From Scenedesmus sp. ARA3 (lineage: Eukaryota > Chlorophyta > Chlorophyceae > Sphaeropleales > Scenedesmaceae): 20,894 nt of DNA. Positions within the stretch are counted from its first letter, which is position 1. Every line of letters begins with the position of its first letter. Position numbers and translations under genes: made by a program. The notes beneath the pieces were generated by a model. It was not told the DNA's origin and made no database searches. It worked only from the letters and a program-made list of their open reading frames with translations. The stretch spans positions 1-20,894 of the forward strand of contig RWJK01000543.1 of assembly GCA_004335835.1 (NCBI GenBank), given 5' to 3'. Positions 10,729 through 20,160 of the stretch are shown piece by piece.

Positions 10729-11021
10729 CGCGCATGCCATGTACACACTTGACACCCAACAAGGATACACCCAACTTGATATTGCTGCAACGCCTGCTCC
10801 CAACGCCATCATGATGCAGCACCCTCACACATGCACTGACACGCTGCATGCTTCAACGCTGCCAAAAATACCTATGCAGCAGCACTGCTGCATGCCGCAC
10901 ACACGCACAGTACGTCACCTTGCTGCAGCCTGGCTGCAGCACGCCATGCCACACCACCAGCACCCCTGCACCACTGCTCGGCACACCAAACACCGCATGC
11001 TCAACCAGCGCATACACATGC

Positions 11022-14000
11022 TCAAACGGTGGTGATGAGGCTGTCCTTGTACAGCGAAGGCGCCTGCAGGCCCAGCAGGTTGATGTATGTGGCAGTGATG
11101 TTTGCCAGCCCCGCATCAGGCAGGTCGTCGCGCATGACCACGCTGTCTGGCAGGCCCTTGCCGCCAATGTAGACAGGCACGGGGGCCAGCGTGTGGCTGG
11201 TGAGGGGCAGCGGCTTGCCTGTGTCTGCGTCCAGCAGCGGCTTGTTGGTCTTCTTCTCACGTTGCACCATGTCGTCGCTGTTGCCGTGGTCGGAGGTGAG
11301 CAGGAAGCTGCATGTTGCAGGGGTGCAGCAGCAAATAGGCGGGGGCGAAATAGCAGCATGGCGCAGAGGTGAGTGGCGCAAACTCATGAATGGGGTGCGA
11401 GTATAGAAGTCCTACCGCGGCACCAGGTGTTGCAGTGATATACGGTTGCGCAGCACCTCCACCCCTACACACCTTCCGCACGTAGCTTGCGGCATGACAT
11501 GTTTAACTGATGCAACTTCTCAATGTGCGCACAAGCATCAACACATCTGTTTTGCACAAAACAGACTCGCCACTCACCGGCCGTTGACCTCGTCCAGCAC
11601 TGACAGCAGGTCCGCCACGCACTTGTCCACGGTGGCGCAGGCGCGCTTGGACGCCTTCAGGTCACCCGTGTGGCCCACCATGTCGGGGTTGGCGTAGTTG
11701 ATGCGCACCTGGCAGCAGCAGCAGCAGCAGCAACAGCAAGAAGTGATGAGGGGTTGCAGGTACGGGTGACAGCGCAGGCGAGCACGCGCAGTTGAGTATG
11801 CACGGCACATGCTGTAGCAGCTGTGTGCTTGAACTGGCTGCTGGTTGACTTGCTCAACACTCTAAATCAAATCTTCACGCCAGCACTGCGCCTGTGTACC
11901 GCCCCGCCCCTCGCGTGCTCACCATCTTGTACTTGCCGCTGCGCAGCGCCTCCTTGCCCGCCTCGGTGATCTCGTAGGCCTTCATGTCGGGCGCCTGGTT
12001 GAAGGGCACCTTGTCGCTGGGAATCTGCGCCAGCAGCAGCGGCAGCAGCACACACACTATGCCGATGAGTTGCAAGTCAAAACTATGCACTGCCCATGCG
12101 TTGAACTCAATCGAGTAGGACCATCTGCCAGCAAGTTGCTCCAACAAACATCGCCAGAACTTGCAAGACTGGCGCGCATGCAACTGCCCTACACTTCTGC
12201 AAAGACTGCACCAGCATGCAGTACCCAGCAACAGCGCAGCAGCAGCAGCGCCCACCTCCAGGTACGTCTCCAGGTTACTGTCAAAGTAGCCGCTGCGGTT
12301 GCCGTTCCAGAAGAAGGTCACGTGGCCAAACTTCTGCGTCTCGCTGCAGGCAAAGGTGGAGATGCCGTTGTGCACCAGGAACTCGCCGCTGGTCTTGTGG
12401 ATCTCAGGGGGCGGCACCAGGAAGTTGGCGGGCAGCAGCAGGTCGCCGTCGTACTGCATCATGCCCACAAACTTGAGGTCCTGCGGGGTGTAGCAGCAGC
12501 AGCGATACGGTGCAAGGGATGCGGCAGGGTAAGCAGGGGACGTGGCGCTGAGGCAATGCTCCGTGCACATGTGACGCTGCCGTAGCTTGTAACTGGCAAA
12601 GCTAGCCTCAGGTCATGTGTGATCTGGTGGCAGCAAACACCCCAACCGCCTCAGACACTGCATACACCACGCACTGCTGCAGCACACTACACCGCTGCCT
12701 GTCCACGTATGCCACAGCAAGCAACAACGCAACACACCTTGGGGTAGCGCTCGCGGTCAAAGATGTCGAAGTCGGGGTACTCGAAGGCCTTGCTGATCTC
12801 CACCATGCGGTCAGCGCGGAAGTTGAACAGCACCACCGCATCGCCGTCCTCCACAGTGCCCACGGGCTTGCCTGCCTCGTCGGTGATGACAAAGGGCGGC
12901 AGCCACTGGTCAGACACGGGGTCGTCGGAGGGGCCCTGCAAGGCACACAGCACACCGCACATGGCGCAATTGCACAAGGTTGGCAGACGTGTTGAGCGCT
13001 AGGCCAAGCCCATGGTTGGTGGGAGTAGAGTGAGAGAAGTGAAGAGGCGAGCAGGCAGAGGGTGGCACAACGACAGGAGGGCGCTTGCAGGACAACCACC
13101 TGGGTGGAGGAGTCCACAGCTGCGCTGCCAAGAGATGCAACCTGCGAGCAGCAGCACCGCTGGCGCGACATACCCTGCTGTAATCATCCTGCTAGCCAAC
13201 CCAGCATTACAGCCATCCGGTACGCCACATGCATTTGTCTGCCAAGTGCTGCTAGCGCCGCTGCTGCTGCTGCTGTTGCTGCTAGCATGCTTGCTGCTGC
13301 TGCTGCTTCAAATACTCGCATGTAATCCTCCTGCTCCTGCTGCTGCCGCTGCTCCTGTGTGCGCACCCTGAGTGTCTTGACTGCCTGCACTGGGTCTGTG
13401 AAGGTGTGCGGGGCCTTGCCCAGCACGTGCGCCTGCCAGCCGCGCTTCACAATGTCCCAGTCAGCCTGTGCGGCACACAGCAGCAGCAATGCACGTGTTT
13501 CAGCACACACGGACAAGGCGGAGGTTGCACAGTTGAGTGCATGCATGCAGACATAGACGTTCATGCCTGCCCTCATAGTGTTGGTGCCGGCCATGTGCAA
13601 GCCCGCAAGCAGATGCTGTTGCCCTGGAAGACCTGCCTGCAAGTTGATTCGGCTCCAAGGCACCAAGATGTGCCTGCTCCACATTGCTGTATAGATGTGA
13701 CGGACCCTTGCACAATGCACATATGCAAGCATATCCGCTGAAAAGCCTGTGCCTGACATCTGCAGCCACACGCAGCCTGTGACACAACCACCAGCAAACT
13801 GTCACATAATGCACTACTTTGCAGCTCCCCTTGCGCTAGGGTTGCATGCTGCGCTGCCCTGGCGCCTCACCTCGTAGCGGTCCATGGTGACGCACATGCG
13901 GCCGCCGCCGGATGCGATCTGCGCATCGCAGCCCTGCGCCTCCAGCTCCTTCAGGTCCTTCACCAGGCTGCTCACAAACTGCACGGAGCTGCCATCAGGC

Positions 14001-14620
14001 ACGTCACGGCCGTCTGTCAGCACGTGCACGCGGATGCGCTTGGCCCCGCGCTCCACTGCGCCCTTGATGCAGCCCACCAGCTGGTTGTAGCGGCTGTGCA
14101 CGCCGCCATCGCTGAGCAGGCCGATGAAGTGCACTGTGTTGTTTGGGAAGGCCTGGCTGATCAGCTTCCAGCCTGGCAGCTCAAACATCTTGCCGTTTGC
14201 AAGAGCCTGGTCCACCAGGCGGGCGCCCTGGTCGATGACCTGGCCTGAGCCCAGGGCGTTGTGCCCCACCTCGCTGTTGCCCATGTCCGCGTCGCTGGGG
14301 AGGCCTACTGCTGTGCCGTGTGCCTTGACCGACCTGAAGCGCCTGGGCACGGCACGCAGGGCATCAGTGCAGGGGGTGTCTGCACTGAACACTGCATTGA
14401 ACTCATCCTCCACGTTGACGCCCCAGCCGTCCAGGATGCACACCTGCAAGAAACAAAACGATGATCGACCAACGCTGCTTGGACATGCACGCTCAGTTCG
14501 GCAGCTCTGGTGAACATTACAGGTACAAGAGCGACCACCGCCCGCATGCAAGTCACGCACCAGCACAGGTCCATCAGGGGCTGGAATAGTAGAATGTGCC
14601 TCCAGCTTGAGGTCAGCCAT
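11022..14620 (-). CDS. PGM1: 2,3-bisphosphoglycerate-independent phosphoglycerate mutase
   Basis: Eight minus-strand exons, 14620-14561, 14443-13871, 13465-13367, 12935-12738, 12480-12256, 12024-11923, 11708-11578 and 11307-11022, join in phase to 557 aa, the usual length for the plant/algal enzyme. It interconverts 3- and 2-phosphoglycerate in glycolysis and gluconeogenesis using two Mn ions, in the alkaline phosphatase superfamily. Metal ligand D25 lies in CILDGWG; the catalytic serine is S77 in [28 protein letters not shown] and NFRADRM are substrate-binding segments; D428 and H432 (PDMVGHTGD), D469 and H470 ([10 protein letters not shown]) and H501 (TSHTLAPVP) complete the two metal sites. 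The N-terminus ([15 protein letters not shown]) does not look like a transit peptide, so a cytosolic enzyme is expected. A CTGCAG acceptor 15 nt before the ATG suggests a 5' UTR intron. The gene is head-to-head with CFAP20. Introns carry CAG/CTG runs (11711-11741, 13257-13308). No defect is visible. Confidence 0.95.
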
Positions 14621-15192
14621 GGCTGTCGCTGTGATCTGCAGTGAAAGTGAGGGCTGCTGCGGGCAGGAATATCGTGCGTGAACGCAGGTTCGAGTGAACG
14701 ACGAGCCAGCAGCTGCCCTGTACTTGTTTACTTGACTTGCAACAGGCAATGGCAGGCCTTAACGCCACGTGCGTGCAGAAGTTACAGTCACACGAGGGTT
14801 TGAGAGGGTTCTTTACTCGGTGGAAAGCAGGCTTCCACTGTTGCTATAAGTTTTCGGCAAAGCAAAGCTAGTTTTACGAAAAGGTGAAGCTGCAGCCTAA
14901 GGAATTACCACGAAAGTCTGCTCAGTTGCTTGTAGTGCTAAAGCTCAGAAGCCGCAACAACTAGCTTCGTCTGCTTTGAACTCCAAAATACCAAACCTTT
15001 AGACAGGTACACAGTGTGGCCTATCAATGCCCTGGGCGTGCAGAGCATTAGTTTGGGCGTGCAGAGCATTGCTAGTCAAAGCAGTAGCACGATAGCGCTC
15101 GGGCTGCTCACACGCGCACTGAGGCTCTAATACCCATACCATTGGCTTCAGGGGCCTATCTACGTAGCGGCAGAGGCCGCTTACTACCCAAA
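14621..15192. promoter_or_regulatory. Divergent promoter region, phosphoglycerate mutase / CFAP20
   Basis: The two start codons are 572 bp apart and point outward. The spacer is less CAG-rich than its surroundings and has AT-richer stretches near 14835-15000. It includes a short direct repeat at 15033-15070. No clear TATA box is seen for CFAP20. A likely 5' UTR intron acceptor of the mutase lies at about 14636 on the minus strand. Confidence 0.5.
15033..15070 (+). repeat. 21-bp direct repeat in the shared promoter region
   Basis: TGGGCGTGCAGAGCATT is present at 15033-15049 and 15054-15070, a perfect 17-bp match with a 21-bp period (two helical turns). It lies about 125-160 bp upstream of the CFAP20 ATG and could be a paired protein-binding site or simple duplication. 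Confidence 0.7.
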
Positions 15193-16755
15193 ATGTTCAA
15201 AAACAGGTATTTTTCTGCAGAGTGTCACCAGCTAAGGTGACAGCCCTGTGCAATGCCCCTTTCACCAATCGCTTTTATTGACATATATTTGTTGTTTTCA
15301 CTTATGCTTTGTAGTTACCAGTCCGGCTTCCTCAGCATCCTGTACAGCATTGGCAGCAAACCACTGCAGATATGGGACAAGGAAGGTGAGCAGGAGCACT
15401 GCATGTTGTGAATCTGGGGGCACATGCACCTGTGCATATGCATATGCACTCGTTACGCTACAATTGGCTGGAGCCACAGGCTGTAGCCCTGCAGGTGGAG
15501 GAGCAGCTTGCCGCGAGAACAGCACTGCTGAGCAGCTGACAACGTACAGCTTGTGCATGCTCCAACAGTAGCTAAGCTACAGCTGCAAGCAGACGCCTAC
15601 AAATGCACAGCACAGGCTGTGTGCAGTTGGCGTTGCAGCTGCTGCTGAGCACCCTGGTCAGTGGCTGTTACCTTACGCATCCTGCAATGCTGTACAAACT
15701 CTGCCGCCGCTGCTCCTGTTGCTGCTCTGCTTCCCCTGCTGTCCTGCTACAGTGCGCAATGGCCACATCAAGCGCATCACCGACCAGGACATTCAGTCCT
15801 CTGTGCTTGAAATCATGTCCAGCAATGTGAACACCACATTCATCACGTGCCCAGCTGACCCTGCCCAGACACTGGGCATCAAGCTGCCCTTCCTCGTGAT
15901 GATCATCAAGAACCTCAAGAAGTACTTCAGCTTCGAGGTGACAGTGCTAGATGACAAGGGTGTGAAGAGGCGCTTCAGGGCATCAAACTACCAGGTGAGG
16001 AAATGGTTTTGCATGCTGTGCTGGTGCAGGCTACTGCAATCACAGACGTTTGCAGGAGCGCTGTACATTAGAAACAGCAGCAGAGTGAACCTGATGTTTC
16101 CATTGCAAACTAGGTTCTGAAGGCGTATGTTACACCATGTGGTTGTTCAGGGGCAGATGAACAGCCTGGTCTGATGGGCAGCATGCATGCTCCAATGCTG
16201 GGCATGCCAACTGCAAGCTGTGATGAAACTCTGGGCACCACCTGGACAACGTTGCCTCCGACCTTTCCCCTGGCACTTGTCCTGCAGAGCACCACGCGCG
16301 TGAAGCCTTTCATCACCACCATGCCCATGCGCCTGGATGAGGGCTGGAACCAGATCCAGTTCAACCTGGCAGACTTCACGCGCAGGGCATATGGTGAGTG
16401 CGGCAGTTGCTTGTGCTTCCATCCGCTGGCTGTAGACGCGGGCATGCATACGCTGGAAGAAAGAGCCCTGCATGCAGCAGCAGGTGCACGGCCAGCATGC
16501 AGTGCTTGTGTTTCCATGTCGTGACACTGCGTTTTCTGGCAACCATTGCTGATTTCAGGCACCAATTTGGTGTTCAACCTGCCGCGTGTGCTGCCGCTAC
16601 CCTTTCTTCCTGCAGGCACCAACTACATTGAGACGCTGCGCGTGCAGGTGCATGCCAACTGCCGCATCCGCCGCATCTACTTCAGCGACAGGCTGTACAG
16701 CGAGGAGGAGCTGCCGCCTGAATTCAAGCTGTTCCTGCCCATCCAGAAAGCATGA
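15193..16755 (+). CDS. CFAP20: Cilia- and flagella-associated protein 20 (Bug22)
   Basis: Five exons, 15193-15206, 15315-15385, 15753-15994, 16288-16393 and 16616-16755, join in phase to 190 aa. The product matches the CFAP20/Bug22/GTL3 family almost throughout: [118 protein letters not shown]20 is a small beta-rich protein of the basal body and the axoneme, where it is an inner-junction protein of doublet microtubules and is needed for normal beating; homologues also exist in plants. Exon 1 carries only 14 coding nucleotides (ATG TTC AAA AAC AG), placed by the conserved MFKN start. A second in-frame acceptor 57 nt upstream of exon 5 is described separately. The first TGTAA after the stop is at 17308, beyond a transposase relic, so the 3' end is uncertain. 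Confidence 0.95.
16559..16615 (+). other. CFAP20: In-frame alternative 5' extension of CFAP20 exon 5
   Basis: A second acceptor, GATTTCAG|GCACCAA, lies exactly 57 nt before the conserved acceptor CCTGCAG|GCACCAA. Using it keeps the phase, meets no stop and inserts 19 residues ([19 protein letters not shown]) just before GTNYIE. The inserted start, [11 protein letters not shown], resembles the authentic [10 protein letters not shown], suggesting duplication of the exon start. The downstream site has the better pyrimidine tract and yields the conserved protein, so it is probably dominant. Confidence 0.55.
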
Positions 16756-16913
16756 GTAGCAGGTGCAGCAGCAGCGTGTTCCTGCAGGGTGTTGACTGGA
16801 CAAGGGCAAGGTTGGGCAGGGCACAAGCGCAGGGCATCGACAATGAATGTATGTACGACTAAATGACTGACTGATCTTGATTGTGACCAAAAGCATATGA
16901 GTAGACTCAAGTT

Positions 16914-17180
16914 TTGCACACTGTGCTAAGTAGGCAGCTTACTGTACAAGGGAATGGCGGCGCGTGCATCTTTCCTTTGGAGGTTGGCTGCGATATGTTG
17001 TGTTGGCGTCACCTACTGTGGAAGGTGGGCATCATGGGCTGCCAGCTTCAGGGCTGCAGCAGTGACATGGTGACGAACCCCAACACGTCTTTGCTAAATG
17101 CAAGTTACTGGCCTGGCCAGTCACCTGACCTGAACTAGTGTGACAGGCATTTAGGTACTTGTCTTTCAGGTTAGCAGCGC
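16914..17180 (+). mobile_element. Relic of a mariner-type DDE transposase
   Basis: The frame from 16914 reaches YWPGQSPDLN and then a stop at 17136-17138. W-P-x-Q-S-P-D-L-N is the signature around the third part of the catalytic triad region in Tc1/mariner transposases. Just upstream, VTNPNTSLL could correspond to the conserved DNxxxHxS block, and after the stop CDRHLG recalls the (C/N)DLGFF of plant-type mariner elements. Only this fragment is recognisable; the catalytic residues are not all intact, terminal inverted repeats were not found, and the element is surely dead. Confidence 0.45.
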
Positions 17181-17639
17181 AGAGGCCTTATCAAGTGCTG
17201 CAACATGCACAGGCCCGTACAGCAGTTGCAATGACTGGCATTTGCAGTTTACTGTCTGCCGCAGATACGGCGTGAACTTGGTATGCCGGCGCTTTGTGGC
17301 TGGCCTGCTGTAACCAGCTGCCTGTACTAAAGTGTTGTGACGAGCATGCCTGCAATCATCTTCTGTTGACTAGAATGCCAGTAGTTACAGCGAATTACCA
17401 AAGGTATACCTACGTGACACCACCACCTGGCCCTCAACAACCAGCAGGACCCAACATTGTGCCCGAGATTGAATTATTGTCATAAGTGCATCACTTACAC
17501 CCCATTATAGACTCTGGCCGCCCGGCAGCCGCAGAAAAGCTGACTGGATCACTTTGCCATTCAGCAATCAAAGCCGAACAACACCAGCGGCGTCCTGCAG
17601 GACCCGCAGGAAATACATGCAATTCCTTTGCACAATATC

Positions 17640-17709
17640 TTACATGATGTAGGGTGGCTGTCCAGCTGGTGCAGTGTGGAGGAGGTTAACCAACAACGTG
17701 GTGCTTACA
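17640..17709 (-). terminator. Candidate TGTAA polyadenylation signals of the BTB gene
   Basis: TGTAA occurs on the minus strand at 17705-17709 and at 17640-17644, about 250 and 315 nt after the stop codon at 17958. Either is at a plausible distance for a chlorophyte 3' UTR. Confidence 0.4.
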
Positions 17710-17957
17710 AGCAGTGCAAAACGATTCACAAAGAGTGCTGTGGCACCTGTGCAGCAAAGTGACCAAATAGCTTCATGCAATGCTGTGACCTCTACATGCA
17801 CTACATGCATGCTCTTCACACTCAGCTCAGCTTGTATTGCTGTTTGGAGCGCAGCTGCAAATCTCACAAGCCCTGCTGAGCCACTGCTATACTGGTAGCT
17901 ACACTAAACCAGTACAGCACTGTAGACACATGCCGTCAGTCAGCAGCCAGCCAGCCG

Positions 17958-19202
17958 TCACTGCACGCTGTGCAACCACAGCTCCAGCTGTGTCTCACCT
18001 GATTTGGGCGTGCCTGCAGCTGCCCAGGCCGCCTCATCCCAGCCATCACCCCGCATAGGCTGCAACTCAAAGTAGTTTGCATAGCCCCAGTCCTGACCTG
18101 TGCTGCAGGGGCCGCTGATAGTCTGACTCACACCACGCCACGACACCGTAAACTTGAACCTAAAGTAGATGCTGGCTGGCACCTCTGACTCCACAGGCCC
18201 CACATACAACCCCACCACAGTACCACCCTCTCGCTGGCGGCACTCCACCATCATGCGCCACGCCACACCACCTAAAGGAGGACTGCTGGGGCTGACAATG
18301 TCTACTAGCTTCTGCTGCGCAAAGCTGTCCCTGCAAGCCTGCTGCAGCTGCTCCAACGGCAGCCGCCACAGCAGCCGCACACCGCCCTCCAGTGGCTTGA
18401 TCTGGCGAGGGCCACACTGCCAGCTGGCCGGCGTACCCTCCATCAGCTTCAGTGCTGCAGGCAGCTCCTCTGCAGATGCGATCATCTTCAGCGGCAACAG
18501 ATCCCGCAGCTTCTGAGCATACCAGCCCAGCAGCTGCTGGTCACTGTCCGCTGGCTGCGCAGCGCATGCCAGCGCAAACAGCGACAGCTGCGGCGCACGC
18601 ACCAGCTGCGCAAGCGCTGTACCGGCTGCTGCATTGGCTACAATGTATGTCTGTGCCCGCACGTACTGCTTGGCTGTGTACAGCACTGTGTCTTCGGAGG
18701 GCACTCGCAGCTGGTCTGAGCTCAGCAGCAGCTTGATATCTGGCAGAGTAAGCTTCAACAGCAGCGCGCGCAGGGAATCGTCTGACCACACTGCATGCAG
18801 GTCACCCAAAGCAGCTACCAGCACCTGCTGGATCCTGCGGTCTGTATCAGCAACTGCATCTGTGGTCGAGAATGCCCTGCCACCCTGCCAGCAGCGTGCA
18901 TGCTCCAGAATGCTGGGCAGCAGCTGCAGCAGGCAGGCAGGCCATACAGGCGATGCTATAAAGACATCCAGTGCTGCACTAGTCAGGCCTTGTGCTGACT
19001 TGGCTGCTGCTTGCAGTGCCTGCAGCGCCTGCTGTCCTGCAGCCTCTGCAGCTACCATGTCTGCAATGACCACAGCATGCACCATCTGGTGCTGTTCAAG
19101 GCTGCTGATGGCATCAGGCACGCCATACATTGCTGCAATGACAGCCTCTGCTGCTGGCAGCTGCTCTGCAGAGTCAATGGTCAGGTGCACTGTCGGCCGC
19201 AT
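17958..19202 (-). CDS. BTB/BACK domain protein, 5' end unresolved
   Basis: A single open exon encodes at least 414 aa from the ATG at 19202; the same frame stays open up to 19475. Residues 1-65 (PTVHLTIDSAEQLPAAEAVI, MYGVPDAI, VHAVVIADMVAAEAA) resemble the C-terminal half of a BTB/POZ fold as found in the expanded BTB families of Volvocales and related algae. Residues about 125-240 match a BACK domain, with LLLSSDQLRVPSEDTVLYTA as its hallmark. Residues about 285-414 form a C-terminal beta-rich domain ending in YFELQPMRGDGWDEAAWA and LELWLHSVQ. Such proteins usually act as substrate adaptors of cullin-3 ubiquitin ligases; that role is inferred. The N-terminal half of BTB is missing from this exon. 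Upstream in frame is a poly-Ser run from the CTG array, and a mini-exon is possible at 19725-19692. The retroelement begins right behind it, so the gene may be 5'-truncated or have its first exon beyond the element. Confidence 0.65.
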   Translation of the reverse strand: MRPTVHLTIDSAEQLPAAEAVIAAMYGVPDAISSLEQHQMVHAVVIADMVAAEAAGQQALQALQAAAKSAQGLTSAALDVFIASPVWPACLLQLLPSILEHARCWQGGRAFSTTDAVADTDRRIQQVLVAALGDLHAVWSDDSLRALLLKLTLPDIKLLLSSDQLRVPSEDTVLYTAKQYVRAQTYIVANAAAGTALAQLVRAPQLSLFALACAAQPADSDQQLLGWYAQKLRDLLPLKMIASAEELPAALKLMEGTPASWQCGPRQIKPLEGGVRLLWRLPLEQLQQACRDSFAQQKLVDIVSPSSPPLGGVAWRMMVECRQREGGTVVGLYVGPVESEVPASIYFRFKFTVSWRGVSQTISGPCSTGQDWGYANYFELQPMRGDGWDEAAWAAAGTPKSGETQLELWLHSVQ

Positions 19203-19725
19203 AGAAGATGCCGCACTGTTGCTACCGCCGCTGTTGATGCTGCTGCTGCTGCTGCTGCTGTTGCTGTTGCTGCTGCTGCTGCTGCCGCTGCTGCTGCTGC
19301 TGCTGCTGCTGCGTGGGCTGATAATCGGTAAGCAGATCCTGGGCTGACACTGGGGAAGCTGGTGGCTTGGCTGCTGGTGGCTTGGCTGCCAGCACTTTGC
19401 CTGTCGACAGCAGTAGATAATGCATCTAATGCTAAGTTCTGGGCATGTTGCTGGCAATCCAAGCAGCAGGAACACATGGCGCTGTTCATTGCGTCAACAC
19501 AGCATTTCATAGGTCTGGTCAAAAGTGGTCGGACGTGCTGTGCAGCAGCAAAGGCAGCAGGACAGCTGCTGCTGCTACACGGCAAACACGACTCAATCAA
19601 GCAGCACATACAATGCCGCGCCTCTGATGCCATGCCAGAGAAGCAAGGCACCGCGCTACCAGTACTGGTGCTACACAAGCAGGCAGCTCACCTTACACTT
19701 CAGGTGCAGCACTGACAGTGCATAA
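19203..19725 (-). other. Possible 5' exons of the BTB gene
   Basis: On the minus strand an acceptor GTCGACAG|GCAAAG at 19400 would continue the serine-rich frame. A 34-nt segment at 19725-19692 lies between TTTCAG and AAG|GTGAGCT and encodes YALSVLHLKCK in matching phase; VLHLxC-x-V/L is typical of the start of algal BTB domains. A competing frame (KPPAAKPPASPVSAQDLLTDY) looks more protein-like but runs into a Gln tract and a stop at 19222. The true structure cannot be settled from sequence alone. Confidence 0.3.
19239..19312. repeat. Interrupted (CTG)n array
   Basis: A nearly continuous CTG/CAG trinucleotide array with TTG and CCG interruptions. Read on the minus strand it gives poly-Ser in the BTB gene frame, poly-Gln in a second frame and poly-Ala in the third. 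It lies just upstream of the conserved BTB segment. Confidence 0.9.
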
Positions 19726-19801
19726 CTGAAAGTACAAGTGTCTACGCTCTCTTTTCAGAGAGCGGAATTAACGGAGGGCAAAGGACAGGGCCAAAACACC
19801 G
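19726..19801. repeat. Dispersed repeat, copy 2 (related to 9255-9329)
   Basis: Shares CTGAAAGT, GTGTCTACGCTC and AAAGGACAGGGCCAAAACAC with the copy at 9255-9329, in the same orientation. It lies about 360 bp beyond the stop codon of the retroelement frame (20161), where the 3' end of a minus-strand element would be expected. The TTTCAG acceptor of the possible BTB mini-exon falls at its edge. Confidence 0.6.
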
Positions 19802-20160
19802 TGTAACAGTGCCACGGGACTCCCGCCCTTCCCCTACGACAAGCTCTGCCATCCACAATCCATCAAAAACATATGACTTACTCCTTAAACGAGATGCGAG
19901 TTCTCTAGGTCTTCAGAGCAGCAGGCGTCTCCTCTGCCCCCTGCTGTACTGTCGTGGCTCCAGCATGCTCCCCCCGCTGCTTCCGCTGAACACACGATCA
20001 AATGATACCAAGTGACCACAATGTATAGCCGTCGCAACAATGAGACCATGCTAGCAGGCGGCAGCCCATCACCGCTGCTGCTGCTGCCCACCACATCCAG
20101 CACCCCTGCCGCCCCTATCCCCAAAGCCCCCCCAGCCCCAGCCATATGCATTGGAGGTAA
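19802..20160 (-). mobile_element. Probable 3' untranslated part of the retroelement
   Basis: The segment lies between the stop codon of the retroelement frame and the dispersed repeat. No coding family is recognised; a minus-strand open frame (20151-19885) is low in conserved content. Its assignment to the element rests on position only. Confidence 0.35.

Larger units (their letters stand above)
8612..11021. other. Gene-poor spacer between MED25 and phosphoglycerate mutase
   Basis: This 2.4 kb lies between two convergent genes and must hold both 3' UTRs. It contains a short CAG run (about 8929-8954), the dispersed repeat at 9255-9329, a TATA-like GGTATAAAGG at 9785-9794 with no recognisable gene after it, and an AT-rich patch (TTTTAAATTAAATTTAAAC, about 10397-10415) unusual for this GC-rich DNA. 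The open frames here (8659-8892, 9304-9489, 9858-10103, 10121-10408) are short, show no family I recognise and do not splice into anything convincing. Confidence 0.5.
16756..17957. other. Spacer between convergent CFAP20 and BTB genes
   Basis: This 1.2 kb must hold both 3' UTRs. Besides the transposase relic (16914-17180) it has a 37-codon open frame ending at 17485 (with VTPPPGPQQPAGP) that I cannot place, TGTAA on the plus strand at 17308-17312 (possible CFAP20 signal), and TGTAA on the minus strand at 17640-17644 and 17705-17709 (possible BTB gene signals). No RNA gene is seen. Confidence 0.45.

Noticed and set aside
14684..14696. GGTTCGAGTGA resembling a tRNA B box
   Set aside because: No A box or cloverleaf arms could be formed around it.
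19222..19425. Poly-Gln frame with KPPAAKPPASPVSAQDLLTDY as the BTB gene N-terminus
   Set aside because: It ends in a stop at 19222 and is out of frame with the conserved BTB/BACK sequence unless an unseen intron or frameshift intervenes; kept only as an alternative.
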